Of a stretch of 64,000 nt of DNA, positions 6,735 to 16,068 are shown one piece after another. Where the stretch lies: assembly GCA_017302505.1 (NCBI GenBank), contig JAFLDH010000002.1, positions 1 to 64,000 on the forward strand, written 5' to 3'. Origin of the DNA: Burkholderiales bacterium. GTDB taxonomy: Bacteria; Pseudomonadota; Gammaproteobacteria; Burkholderiales; Burkholderiaceae_C. Under the pieces are notes generated by a model. That model was not told where the DNA came from. It saw nothing but the letters and a program-made list of their open reading frames with translations, and made no database searches. The stretch's first letter is position 1. Each line of letters starts with the position of its first letter. Both the position numbers and the translations under genes were made by a program.

Positions 6735-9056
6735 ATGGACATCTCGAATGCGACGGCGAAGGCCGAGCCCACCTCAACCTGCGGCAGTTGCGCCGGCCAC
6801 AGCGCACCGGCCGCGTTGCCCGCGGCACCAGGTGAAAACACGACGCGGTTTCACATCGCCACGATGGACTGCGCCGCCGAGGAGTCGGAGATCCGCCGCG
6901 CGGTCGATCCGATCGCCGGCATCCGAAATCTGCGCTTCGATCTCGGCCGGCGGCTGCTCGACTTGAGCGGCACGCTGCAGGCCGTCACACAGGCCGAGGC
7001 TGCGATGCGCCGGATCGGCTTCGATCCGCAGCCCGTCGCCGCAGCGGCCGAGCCCGCGGCGGCGGCGGGCACAGCGGCCGACAGCCCCGCTGGCCCGGCG
7101 CCGTTCGGCGCGGGCCTCTGGCGCCTGATAGCCGCGCTGCTGCTGGCCCTGGGCGCCGAGGCCCTGGCGTTCTTCGCGCCGGACCTGCTGCCGTGGCGCG
7201 CGGCGACGATGGCGCTGGCCTTCACCGCCATCGCATTGGCCGGCTTAGGCACTTACAAGAAGGGCCTTGCCGCCCTGCGCGCCGGCCGGCTCAACATCAA
7301 CGCGCTGATGACAGTCGCCGTCACCGGCGCCTTCGCCATCGGCCAATGGCCCGAAGCGGCGATGGTGATGGCGCTGTATGCCATCGCCGAGTTGATCGAG
7401 GCCCGCGCCGTGGACCGTGCGCGCAACGCCATCCGCAGCCTGCTGGCGCTGGCCCCCGAGGACGCCGACGTTCGCCAGCCGGACGGCAGCTGGTCGCGCG
7501 TCGCGACGACGCTGGTGCCGGTCGGCGCCAGTGTGCGCATCCGGCCCGGCGAACGCGTGCCGCTGGACGGCAGCGTGACCGAAGGCCGCAGCGCGGTCGA
7601 CCAGGCGCCAGTTACCGGCGAAAGCATCCCGGTCGACAAGGGCCCCGGCGACCAGGTCTACGCGGGCACGATCAACCAGGACAGCGCGCTGGAGATCCGC
7701 GTCACCGCCCCCGCCAGCGACAGCACGCTGGCACGCATCATCCATGCGGTGGAACAGGCTCAGGGCTCGCGCGCGCCGACGCAGCGCTTCGTCGATCGGT
7801 TCGCTGCCGTCTACACCCCTGCCGTGTTCGGCCTGGCGGTGGCGCTGGTGATGCTGGCGCCGACCCTTGCCGGCTGGACCTGGATGCAGGCGATCTACAA
7901 GGCACTGGTGCTGCTGGTCATCGCATGCCCCTGCGCGTTGGTGATCTCCACACCGGTCACGGTGGTCAGCGGTCTGGCCGCGGCCGCGCGGCGCGGCATC
8001 CTCATCAAAGGCGGCGTCTTCCTCGAACAGGCCCGAGGGCTGCGGGCGGTAGCGATGGACAAGACCGGCACGCTCACCGAAGGCAAGCCGCGGCTGGTGG
8101 CCTTCGACGCGGTGACCGAGGCGGTCGATGGCGCCCGACTCGCGTTGCTGGCAAAGAGCCTGGCCGCACGCTCCGACCACCCGGTTTCGAAGGCCATTGC
8201 GCAGGGCCTGGAGGGGGCCACCATCGAAGTGCACGGTTTTGCGGCCGAAGCCGGCCGCGGGGTACGCGCCAGCGTCGATGGTACAGAGGTCGTGCTGGCC
8301 AACCACCGTTGGATCGAGGAACGCGGCCAGTGCTCGCCGGCGATCGAGGCGCGCCTGCAGGTGCACGAACAGGCCGGCCGCAGCGTCACGCTGCTGGCTT
8401 CGGCCGACGGCGTGCTGGCGATCTGCGCGGTGGCGGACACGCTCAAGCCCTCGTCAGCCGCCGCGGTGAAGGAACTGAAGGCCCTGGGCGTGACGCCGGT
8501 GATGCTGACCGGCGACAACCCGGCCACCGCACGCGCCATCGCCACGGCAGTGGGCATCGACGAGGTCCAGGCCAACCTGCTGCCCGAGGAAAAGCTGGCC
8601 GCCATCCAGGCCCTGCAGTCCCGATGGGGTCCGTCGGCGATGGCCGGCGACGGCATCAACGACGCTCCGGCGCTGGCACAGGCCGACATCGGCATTGCGA
8701 TGGGCGGCGCCGGCACTCACACAGCGATGGAAGCGGCCGACGTGGTCATCATGAACGACGATCTGCAGCGCGTGCCCGAGACCATCCGTCTGTCGCGCGC
8801 CACGCACCGCGTGCTGTGGCAGAACATCAGCCTCGCACTCGGCATCAAGGCGGTGTTCCTGCTGCTCGCAGTGTTCGACAACGCCACGATGTGGATGGCC
8901 GTGTTCGCTGACATGGGCGCCAGCCTGCTGGTCGTATTCAACGGGCTGCGGCTGCTGCGCACTCACAGTACGAACAGCCCTGCGCAAGCCAATCATTTGG
9001 CAACTTCGAGTGCCGCCGATGCCCCCATCGGCGCCGCCGGTGGAACTGGACACTAG
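6735..9056 (+). CDS. cadA: Cd(II)/Zn(II)/Pb(II)-exporting P1B-type ATPase
   Basis: This 773-residue inner-membrane pump exports divalent soft metals from the cytosol. An N-terminal metal-binding domain carries the MDCAAEE motif (residues 44-50), the one-cysteine-plus-glutamate form typical of Zn/Cd/Pb ATPases. It is followed by TGES (294-297), the membrane CPC (398-400), the phosphorylated aspartate D442 in DKTGT, the SDHP loop (480-483) and GDGINDAP. The last helices contain FADMGAS, the aspartate of the Zn/Cd group. It sits just after its own MerR-type promoter and 11 nt before czcI. It closely resembles the second copy at 22902. Confidence 0.94.
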   Translation: MDISNATAKAEPTSTCGSCAGHSAPAALPAAPGENTTRFHIATMDCAAEESEIRRAVDPIAGIRNLRFDLGRRLLDLSGTLQAVTQAEAAMRRIGFDPQPVAAAAEPAAAAGTAADSPAGPAPFGAGLWRLIAALLLALGAEALAFFAPDLLPWRAATMALAFTAIALAGLGTYKKGLAALRAGRLNINALMTVAVTGAFAIGQWPEAAMVMALYAIAELIEARAVDRARNAIRSLLALAPEDADVRQPDGSWSRVATTLVPVGASVRIRPGERVPLDGSVTEGRSAVDQAPVTGESIPVDKGPGDQVYAGTINQDSALEIRVTAPASDSTLARIIHAVEQAQGSRAPTQRFVDRFAAVYTPAVFGLAVALVMLAPTLAGWTWMQAIYKALVLLVIACPCALVISTPVTVVSGLAAAARRGILIKGGVFLEQARGLRAVAMDKTGTLTEGKPRLVAFDAVTEAVDGARLALLAKSLAARSDHPVSKAIAQGLEGATIEVHGFAAEAGRGVRASVDGTEVVLANHRWIEERGQCSPAIEARLQVHEQAGRSVTLLASADGVLAICAVADTLKPSSAAAVKELKALGVTPVMLTGDNPATARAIATAVGIDEVQANLLPEEKLAAIQALQSRWGPSAMAGDGINDAPALAQADIGIAMGGAGTHTAMEAADVVIMNDDLQRVPETIRLSRATHRVLWQNISLALGIKAVFLLLAVFDNATMWMAVFADMGASLLVVFNGLRLLRTHSTNSPAQANHLATSSAADAPIGAAGGTGH

Positions 9057-9067
9057 AATCCGCGCCC

Positions 9068-9418
9068 ATGCGTCGCTGGCTCCTCGTCTTCATGCTGCTG
9101 GTGCTGCCCGTACAGTTTGTCTGGGCGGCAGCGGCGCCGTATTGCGCGCATGAAGCCGCAGCCGCTGCCAGCAAGCACCCGGGGCACCACCAGCACGTGC
9201 ATCAAGGCGGCAGCGATGCCGCGAAGGCCGGCGACGACGGTGGCGGCCTTGGCGCCAATCACACTGATTGCGCGAGCTGCCATGCGGGGGCTACGGCAGC
9301 GCTGCCGCTGTCTTCCGCCAAGCTGGGCGCTGCGCCGCGCGAGTTGTTGCGCGAGCCGCCTGCGCCGCGCTACCGGTCGCATACCCCCTCAGGGCCGGAG
9401 CGCCCCGACATCGTCTGA
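9068..9418 (+). CDS. czcI: CzcI-type small periplasmic protein
   Basis: This is a 116-residue secreted protein of the kind that heads czcCBA operons. The signal peptide is MRRWLLVFMLLVLPVQFVWA, then AAAPYCAHE, a histidine-rich stretch (HPGHHQHVH, residues 38-46) and a CASC pair. CzcI is thought to influence czc expression or metal sensing; its mechanism is not settled. It lies 11 nt after cadA. A paralogue sits at 25946. Confidence 0.82.
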   Translation: MRRWLLVFMLLVLPVQFVWAAAAPYCAHEAAAAASKHPGHHQHVHQGGSDAAKAGDDGGGLGANHTDCASCHAGATAALPLSSAKLGAAPRELLREPPAPRYRSHTPSGPERPDIV

Positions 9419-9448
9419 CTCGCCGCTGCCGCGCGTTTCGGCGGCGAG
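9419..9448. repeat. Hairpin in the czcI-czcC gap
   Basis: CTCGCCGC (9419-9426) pairs with GCGGCGAG (9441-9448), directly after the czcI stop. There is no T-run. It could be an attenuator or mRNA-processing hairpin separating czcI from czcCBA. Confidence 0.45.
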
Positions 9449-9534
9449 CTTGAGTTCCGTCCGCCTCCCGGCTGACACATCTTGGCTTTGCCTGCCGAAT
9501 CGCTTTGTTGTCGTGAGACAAGAAGGATGATTCG

Positions 9535-10812
9535 ATGCGATTCCCCATCGTGGCGCTGGCCCTTGCGCTGGCCGCCATAACAAGCCCGGCGGGTGCCCAG
9601 AGCGCAGCCGCCCCCACCAAGCTGACCCTGGACGAGGCGATGCGCCTGGCCGAGGCCGCGCACCCGTCCGTGCTGGCCCGCGAGGCGCAGCTCTCCGCGG
9701 CCGAAGGCACACGCCGCGAAGCTGCCGCGTGGCTGTTCAACAACCCCGAACTCGGTACCGAGGCCATACGCCGGCGCGCCAATGCAACCGGCAGCTCGTG
9801 GAACGAGTGGGCCGTCGGTATTTCCCAGCCCTTCGAAACCGGCGGGCAGCAGGCGAAGCGCCGCGAAGCCGCCGCGGCCGGGCTGGACGCGCTGCGTGCC
9901 GAGATCGACGACGTGCGCCGCCAGGCACGCATCGAAGCCGCGACACGCTTCCTCGCCGTGCTGTCGGCCCAGCAGCGCGTGCAGCTGGAACAGCGTTCCG
10001 TGGACCTGTTCGAGCGCAGCGCGCAAGCGGTGGCCAAACGCCGCGCTGCAGGTGAGGACACGCGGCTCGATGCCAACGTGGCACTGGTCGAGGCCGAACG
10101 CGCGCGCAATGCGCTGGCGCTGGCTGGCGAGCGCCTGATCGATGCACGCAGCGAACTCGGCACCGCGGTTCGCCTGCCGCCTTCCGCGTTGCCCGAGGTC
10201 GCCGGTGATCTCGGCACCACCATCGAGGGCGCCCTGCCGTACAGGCTGGAGCAGTTGCTGGCCTCGGCACAGAACCTGCCCAAGCAACGCGCCCTTGCGG
10301 CGCGCGAAGAGGCCGCCCGGGCCCGGCTCGGCGTCGAGCGTGGCAACCGCAACCCCGACGTCACGGTCGGCGTGCACGCCGGCCGCGAAGGCCCGAGCGA
10401 TGGCAGAGAAAATCTGACGATCCTGTCGTTGTCGGTGCCGCTGCCGTTGTTCAAACAGAACGACGCCGCCATCGGCCAAGCGATGACCGATATGACTCAG
10501 GCCGAGGTCGAACGCGCCGCCGCACTGCGCGACGCCGATGCGCGCGTGCGCCAGCTGTGGAGCCGGCTGTCCAGCCAGCGCGAGCGCATCCAACGCCTGC
10601 AGCGCGTGATGGTGCCGGCGTCCACCGACAACCAGCAGCTGTCCGCCAAGTCGCGCGAGGCCGGACAGATCGGCTTGCTCGACCAGTTGCTCGTCAACCG
10701 CCAGGCGATCGACGCCGAACGCGACCTGATCGACCTGCTGGCCGAGATGCACGGCACCCGAATCGAACTCGAATATGCGGCCGGCTGGCCACAACAAGGA
10801 AGTGCACGATGA
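9535..10812 (+). CDS. czcC: CzcC-type outer-membrane efflux protein
   Basis: This is a 425-residue TolC-family protein. It forms the outer-membrane channel of the CzcCBA metal pump. The signal peptide (residues 1-22, ending AGAQ) is followed by two repeated TolC halves rich in coiled-coil helices (residues 30-220 and 235-415), with the typical LDEAMRLAEAAHPSV start. It overlaps czcB by ATGA. Confidence 0.9.
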   Translation: MRFPIVALALALAAITSPAGAQSAAAPTKLTLDEAMRLAEAAHPSVLAREAQLSAAEGTRREAAAWLFNNPELGTEAIRRRANATGSSWNEWAVGISQPFETGGQQAKRREAAAAGLDALRAEIDDVRRQARIEAATRFLAVLSAQQRVQLEQRSVDLFERSAQAVAKRRAAGEDTRLDANVALVEAERARNALALAGERLIDARSELGTAVRLPPSALPEVAGDLGTTIEGALPYRLEQLLASAQNLPKQRALAAREEAARARLGVERGNRNPDVTVGVHAGREGPSDGRENLTILSLSVPLPLFKQNDAAIGQAMTDMTQAEVERAAALRDADARVRQLWSRLSSQRERIQRLQRVMVPASTDNQQLSAKSREAGQIGLLDQLLVNRQAIDAERDLIDLLAEMHGTRIELEYAAGWPQQGSAR

Positions 10813-11996
10813 AAACCCTGACAGAACTGAAGCATGGCCGCCTGCGCGCGGGCTTGGCAGCTGGCGCCCTGCTGCTGGGCTTGGCGCTGGCCGGCTGCGG
10901 CGGCGGCGCGAAGGACGAACATGCCGGCGAGAAGAAGGAGGAGCACAGCGAGGCCGAAGCCGAGCTGACGCTGACCAGCGAAGAAGCCGCGCGTGCCGGC
11001 ATCAAGGTGGAAGAGGTCAAGCCGCAGACGCTGGGCGAGACGCTCACCGTCACCGCCACGATCCGCCCCGACGCCGATCGGCTGGCGCATGTGGCCGCAC
11101 GCATCGAAGGCCGTATCACCTCTGTACCTGCGAAGCTGGGCGACAAGGTGCGCGCCGGCCAGACGCTGGCGACGCTGGACAGCGTGGCCGTCGGCGAAGC
11201 CCACGCCGCGTGGATCGAAGCCCAGGCCAATTTGGGCATTGCCGAAGCCGACTACAAGCGCGCCGAGTCGCTGAATGCCGAAGAGATCATTCCGCGCAAG
11301 GACTTCCTGCGCGCCAAGGCCGACCGCGACAAGGCAGCTGCGGGCGTGCGCGCCGCGGCCGACCGGCTGCGCCTGCTCGGCGGCTCGCCGAACGCCAGCG
11401 GCGCTGGGGTCTCAGCCTTCGGGGTGACTGCGCCCTTTGCCGGCACGGTGATCGAGAAGAAGGCCACGCTGGGCGAACTGGCCAGCCCGAGCGAGCCCCT
11501 GTTCAGCGTCGCTGACTTGAGCCGCGTATGGATCCAGGCCGACCTGCCGGAAGCCGCGCTGGCCAAGGTACGCGTCGGCGCGAACGCCAAGGTGACGGTG
11601 CCGGCCTATCCGAACGAGGCCTTCAGCGGCCGTGTCGGCCACCTCGGCGCCGCGCTAGCCAAGGACACGCGCACGGTGCCGGCGCGCATCGAGGTCGCGA
11701 ATGCCGATGGCCGGCTCAAGCCCGAAATGTTCGCCACCGCCACCATCGAGGTGGCTGGTGACAAGCGTGAGGCGATCTCGCTGCCGGACACGGCGATCGT
11801 GCTGCTGGAAGGCAAGCCGACGGTCTTCGTCTATGCGCAAGGAGCGTACGAAGCGCGCGAGGTCGAACCCGGCGAACGCGTCGGCGGGCGCACGGTGCTG
11901 AAGTCCGGCCTGATGGCCGGCGACCAGGTTGTCACCTCCGGCACCTACGCCCTCAAGGCACGCAAGCTGAAATCGCAGCTCGGCCACGGGCATTGA
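10809..11996 (+). CDS. czcB: CzcB-type periplasmic adaptor lipoprotein
   Basis: This is a 395-residue membrane-fusion protein linking CzcA to CzcC. The lipobox LAGC ends at C30, followed by a His/Glu/Lys-rich metal-binding stretch (DEHAGEKKEEHSEAEAE, residues 37-53). Lipoyl half-motifs flank a coiled-coil hairpin (about residues 95-215), followed by beta-barrel and membrane-proximal domains. It would need signal peptidase II, and an lspA is present at 4259. The start at 10809 is chosen by the ATGA overlap with czcC. Confidence 0.9.
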   Translation: MKTLTELKHGRLRAGLAAGALLLGLALAGCGGGAKDEHAGEKKEEHSEAEAELTLTSEEAARAGIKVEEVKPQTLGETLTVTATIRPDADRLAHVAARIEGRITSVPAKLGDKVRAGQTLATLDSVAVGEAHAAWIEAQANLGIAEADYKRAESLNAEEIIPRKDFLRAKADRDKAAAGVRAAADRLRLLGGSPNASGAGVSAFGVTAPFAGTVIEKKATLGELASPSEPLFSVADLSRVWIQADLPEAALAKVRVGANAKVTVPAYPNEAFSGRVGHLGAALAKDTRTVPARIEVANADGRLKPEMFATATIEVAGDKREAISLPDTAIVLLEGKPTVFVYAQGAYEAREVEPGERVGGRTVLKSGLMAGDQVVTSGTYALKARKLKSQLGHGH

Positions 11997-12011
11997 GAAG
12001 GATCACCCATC

Positions 12012-15000
12012 ATGCTCAATGCAATCGTCGATGCCAGCCTGCGCTACAAGGTGCTGGTGCTGGTGGCCTTCGCCGTGCTCGTCGGCCTAGGTGTCATGGC
12101 CTACCGCCAGGTGCCGGTGGACGCCTTCCCCGATGTCACGCCGACCCAGGTGAACATATACACCGAATCGCCAGGCGTCGCCGCCGAGGACGTCGAGCGG
12201 CTGCTCACCGTGCCGATTGAAGCCGCGATGGCCGGCTTGGCGGACGTGGAGGTGGTGCGCTCGGTGTCGCTGTTCGGCCTGTCGTACGTGGCGGTGTACT
12301 TCAAGGACAACGTCGACATCTACTTCGCGCGCCGGCTGGTCGGCGAGAAGCTGCAGGAGGTCAAGGGCCGGCTGCCCGAAGGTTACGGCGAGCCTGTGCT
12401 CGGCCCCAACAGTTCGGGCCTGGGCCAGGTGTTCTGGTACACGATCGAAGACGCTGACAAGAAACTAAGCGCAATGGACCTGCGCACGTTGCAGGACTGG
12501 ACCGTGCGGCTGATCCTGCGCACCGCACCAGGGGTCGACGACGTCACCACCTGGGGCGGGCACGAGAAGCAGTACCAGGTGCAGATCGATCCGCGCAAGC
12601 TGGTCAAGTACGGCATCTCGTTCAAGGAGGTGATGGAACGGCTCGCGGCCAACAACAAGCAGGTCGGCGGCCAATACCTGAACGTCGGCGTCGAGCAGTA
12701 TCTTGTGCGCGGCCTGGGGTTGGTAAGCAGCGCCGCCGACATCGGCACGATCGTCGTCGCCGAGCGCAACGGCGCGCCGATCTACGTGCGCGACGTGGCC
12801 GAGGTCAAGGAAGCACCCGCGGTGCGCTTCGGCGCGGTCACGCGCAACGGCGAGGAAGTCGTGCTCGGTATTGCGCTGGCGCGCATCCATGAAAACGCCG
12901 CCACCGTGGTCAAGGCGGTGAAGGAGAAGCTTGCCGTCGCGCAGGCGGCGCTGCCCAAGGGCGTGGAGCTGAAGGCGGTGTACGACCGCACCGAGATCGT
13001 CGACAAGGCGCTGAAGACTTCCACCAACGCGCTGATCGAAGGCTCGATCCTGGTCGCGGTGATCCTGTTCCTGTTCCTCGGCGAGTTCCGCTCGGCCATC
13101 GTCGTCATCGTCACGCTGCCGCTGGCGATGCTGTTTGCCTTCATCTGCATGCAGCGCGTCGGCATGTCGGCCAACCTGATGTCGCTGGCCGGCCTTGCCA
13201 TCGGCATCGGCATGATGGTCGACGGCGCGGTGGTGATGGTGGAAAACGCCTTCCGGCTGCTGTCGCACGCACGCTCGTCGGGCAAACCGATCAACCGCAC
13301 CCACGTCGTGCTGGAAGCGGCGCGCGAGGTGGCCAACCCGATCGCCTTCGCCATCCTCATCATCATCGTCGTCTTCTTGCCGCTGTTCTCGCTCACCGGG
13401 CTGGAGGGCAAGCTGTTCAAGCCGATGGCGCTGACCATCACCTTCGCGATGGCCGGCTCGCTGCTGCTGTCGCTGACCTTGGTGCCGGTGCTGTGCGCGC
13501 TGATCCTGAAGCCCAAGGAAGAAAAGGACACCTGGCTGGTACGCGGCGCCAAACGGCTGTACCTGCCGCTGCTGGACTGGGCGCTGGAACGCAAGAAGAT
13601 CGTCGTCGGCGCCGCGCTGGCGTTGCTGATCGGCGCGCTGGCGTTGTTCCCGTTCCTCGGCAAGGAGTTCATGCCCACGCTGCAGGAGGACGCGATCATG
13701 TTTCGCGTCATCGGCATCCCTTCGACCTCGCTCGACGAGTCGATCCGCGTCGCCAACGTCATGGATGCCAGCCTGCGCAAGCAGTTCCCGCAGGTGAGGT
13801 CGGTGCTGGCGACCATCGGCCGCGCCGAGAAGGGCGAAACCGCCGACGTCAACTACATGGAAGTGCTGCTCGACATGAAGCCGCAGGACCAGTGGCCGAC
13901 CAAGCAGTCGTTCGCCGCGCTTGGCCGCGAGATGCAGGAATACCTCGAAGGCGAGGTGCAGACCGCCGTCTTCGGCGCGACCCAGCCGATCCAGATGCGC
14001 GTGGAAGAGCTGATCTCCGGCGTGCGCGCGACCTTGGCGCTGAAGATCTACGGCGAAGACCTGGACAAGCTCGAAGAGCTGTCGGCGAAGCTGAAGACCG
14101 TGATCGCCGGCGTGCCGGGTGTCGCCGATCTGTCGGCCGAGGCCAACAAGGGCAAGCCGCAGATGGTGATCAAGGTCGATCGCCCCGCCGCGGCACGCTA
14201 CGGGCTGAACGCCGACGACATCCTGGCCGTGGTGCAGGCCGGCATCGGCGGCGAGGCGGTGTCCACGCTGATTGACGGCACGCGCCGCTTCGACATCGCG
14301 GTGCGGCTGCCCGAGGAGTTCCGCTCCAGCCCGTCGGCGATCGCGGCGATCCCGATCCGCACCGCCGAAGGCGCCATCGTGCCCTTCTCCAGTGTGGCGA
14401 AGATCGAACTGGACGAGGGCTACACCTTCGTGCGGCGCGAGGCGCTGCAGCGCTACGCGGTGCTGCAAATGGACGTGCAGGGCCGCGATATCGACAGCTT
14501 CGTCAAGGACGCCAACGCGGCCATCGCCGCCAAGGTGACGCTGCCCACCGGCTACTGGGTCGAATGGGGCGGCGCCTTTGAGAACCAGCAGCGGGCGATG
14601 GAGCGGCTGGGGGTGATCGTGCCGCTGACCATCGGCCTGATCTTCATCCTGCTGTACACGGCGTTCAACTCGGTGCGCCATGCCACGCTGATCATCGCCA
14701 ACGTGCCGTTCGCGATCATCGGCGGCATCGTCGGGCTGTTCGTCACCGGGCAGTATCTGTCGGTGCCGTCGGCGATCGGCTTCATCGCCGTGTTCGGCGT
14801 GGCGATGCTGAACGGCATCGTGCTGGTCAGCTTCCTCAATGACCAGCGCAAGCAGGGACTGCCGATACGCGACGCGGTACGCCAGGGCGCGGCATTGCGG
14901 CTGCGGCCGGTGCTGATGACGGCGTCGGTGGCGATCCTGGGCTTGATCCCGATGCTGATCGCAACAGGCGTCGGCGCAGAGACGCAGCGGCCGCTGGCCA

Positions 15001-15173
15001 CGGTAGTCATTGGCGGGCTGATCACCTCGACCCTGTTGACCTTGTTGCTGCTGCCGCTGATCTACGAATGGTCCGAAACCCGGGCCGCGGCGAAGCAGCG
15101 CGCCCGCGACGCCGCCGCCGACGCCGAGCCGTCCGAACCTGTTCCCCTTCAACCACACCCGGAGACACCATGA
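12012..15173 (+). CDS. czcA: CzcA-type heavy-metal RND efflux permease
   Basis: This is a 1053-residue, twelve-helix proton-driven pump that exports divalent cations through CzcB and CzcC. The N-terminus (LNAIVDASLRYKVLVLVAF) and two large periplasmic loops fit the HME-RND family. The helix 4 signature is MMVDGAVVMVEN near residues 400-412, with the proton-relay aspartate. The single-Asp DGAVV form separates it from the second permease (DDAVV at 29454), so the two probably differ in substrate. It ends with an ATGA overlap to a PII-like gene. Confidence 0.92.
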   Translation: MLNAIVDASLRYKVLVLVAFAVLVGLGVMAYRQVPVDAFPDVTPTQVNIYTESPGVAAEDVERLLTVPIEAAMAGLADVEVVRSVSLFGLSYVAVYFKDNVDIYFARRLVGEKLQEVKGRLPEGYGEPVLGPNSSGLGQVFWYTIEDADKKLSAMDLRTLQDWTVRLILRTAPGVDDVTTWGGHEKQYQVQIDPRKLVKYGISFKEVMERLAANNKQVGGQYLNVGVEQYLVRGLGLVSSAADIGTIVVAERNGAPIYVRDVAEVKEAPAVRFGAVTRNGEEVVLGIALARIHENAATVVKAVKEKLAVAQAALPKGVELKAVYDRTEIVDKALKTSTNALIEGSILVAVILFLFLGEFRSAIVVIVTLPLAMLFAFICMQRVGMSANLMSLAGLAIGIGMMVDGAVVMVENAFRLLSHARSSGKPINRTHVVLEAAREVANPIAFAILIIIVVFLPLFSLTGLEGKLFKPMALTITFAMAGSLLLSLTLVPVLCALILKPKEEKDTWLVRGAKRLYLPLLDWALERKKIVVGAALALLIGALALFPFLGKEFMPTLQEDAIMFRVIGIPSTSLDESIRVANVMDASLRKQFPQVRSVLATIGRAEKGETADVNYMEVLLDMKPQDQWPTKQSFAALGREMQEYLEGEVQTAVFGATQPIQMRVEELISGVRATLALKIYGEDLDKLEELSAKLKTVIAGVPGVADLSAEANKGKPQMVIKVDRPAAARYGLNADDILAVVQAGIGGEAVSTLIDGTRRFDIAVRLPEEFRSSPSAIAAIPIRTAEGAIVPFSSVAKIELDEGYTFVRREALQRYAVLQMDVQGRDIDSFVKDANAAIAAKVTLPTGYWVEWGGAFENQQRAMERLGVIVPLTIGLIFILLYTAFNSVRHATLIIANVPFAIIGGIVGLFVTGQYLSVPSAIGFIAVFGVAMLNGIVLVSFLNDQRKQGLPIRDAVRQGAALRLRPVLMTASVAILGLIPMLIATGVGAETQRPLATVVIGGLITSTLLTLLLLPLIYEWSETRAAAKQRARDAAADAEPSEPVPLQPHPETP

Positions 15174-15508
15174 AAGAAATCAAGGCCTACGTGCACCGCA
15201 GCCGCATCGCCGACGTCATCGCCGCGCTCAAGGACTCGCCCGCCTGGGGCGGCGCGCGCGGTGGCCGGCGCCACAACTTGGCGGTCTACATCGTCAAGGG
15301 CTCGCTGCTGCCGCTGGACAGCGACGAGCAGCACTACTCGATGGACCTCGGCGACGAGGTCGTCAACGAATACAAGCTGGAGCTGCTGTGCGAGGACAAC
15401 GAGGTCGAGCCGCTGAAGGCTGCGATCACCGCAGCCGCGTGCACCGGCCAGGCGGTGGCCGGCTGGATCACGGTCATCGACGTGGTCAGCGCGACGCCTA
15501 TCCATTGA
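15170..15508 (+). CDS. PII-like protein of metal-efflux operons
   Basis: This is a 112-residue ferredoxin-like-fold protein with the size and layout of PII signalling proteins (MKEIKAYVHRSRIADVIAAL at the start, DVVSATPIH at the end). The loop region (GARGGRRHNLAVYIVKG, residues 28-44) lacks the PII T-loop uridylylation tyrosine motif. A separate PII group encoded next to CzcA/CusA pumps is known (often called PII-NG); its ligand is unclear. It overlaps czcA by ATGA, so the proteins are made together. A regulator of pump activity is the natural inference. Confidence 0.75.
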   Translation: MKEIKAYVHRSRIADVIAALKDSPAWGGARGGRRHNLAVYIVKGSLLPLDSDEQHYSMDLGDEVVNEYKLELLCEDNEVEPLKAAITAAACTGQAVAGWITVIDVVSATPIH

Positions 15509-15548
15509 CATGCCGATTCATCCACGACCCACCCTGAAAGGAAGAACC

Positions 15549-15920
15549 ATGAAGAAAGCCCTCTTCGCTCCGCTGATGATCGCGACCGCGCTCGCCCTGC
15601 CGGTGTTCGCTGCGGAAGACCACGCGCCCAAACACGGCGGCATCGTCGTCGAGACCAAGGCCGGCGACCTGGAACTCGTCGCCAAGCCCGAGGTGATAGT
15701 CATCCACGTCAGCGACCACGGCAAACCGATGAAGCTGAGCAGCGCCAGCGGAAAGGTGACGGTGTTCAACGGCAACGACAAGACCGAGGCGCCGCTCACG
15801 CTTGTGGGGGACAAGCTGGAGGCCAAGGGCAGCTTCAAGGTCGGCGTCGGTACCAAGGTGCTGGCCGAGGTGTCGCTGAACGGCAAGCCACCCGCGTCGG
15901 CGCGATTCACACTGAAGTAG
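15549..15920 (+). CDS. Small periplasmic protein of czc clusters
   Basis: This is a 123-residue secreted protein with a signal peptide (residues 1-21, ending VFAAE). The mature part begins DHAPKHGGIVVE, a short His-containing stretch that may bind metal, followed by a beta-rich body ending ASARFTLK. The function is unknown. Relatives close both efflux operons in this window (see 32623), and a broken third copy lies at 21187-21402. It has a good ribosome site (GAAAGGAAG). Confidence 0.7.
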   Translation: MKKALFAPLMIATALALPVFAAEDHAPKHGGIVVETKAGDLELVAKPEVIVIHVSDHGKPMKLSSASGKVTVFNGNDKTEAPLTLVGDKLEAKGSFKVGVGTKVLAEVSLNGKPPASARFTLK

Positions 15921-16068
15921 CCGTACCGGCTGTGGCGTGCCCAAACTGCCGGCGCTGCGTAAGCAGACACGGCCCGTTTGACCATCCGTCGAAGCAATCC
16001 CGGAAAGGCAAACGTTTCATGCACACCCGGACAGACCGTCTGCCTTGCGTTTCTTTGGGGGCCAGCGC

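Noticed and set aside
12465..15158. 897-codon open frame opposite czcA
   Set aside because: It is an antisense frame over a strongly conserved RND pump, rich in His/Arg/Gln with no domain; the same kind of shadow appears opposite the second czcA (29436-32750).
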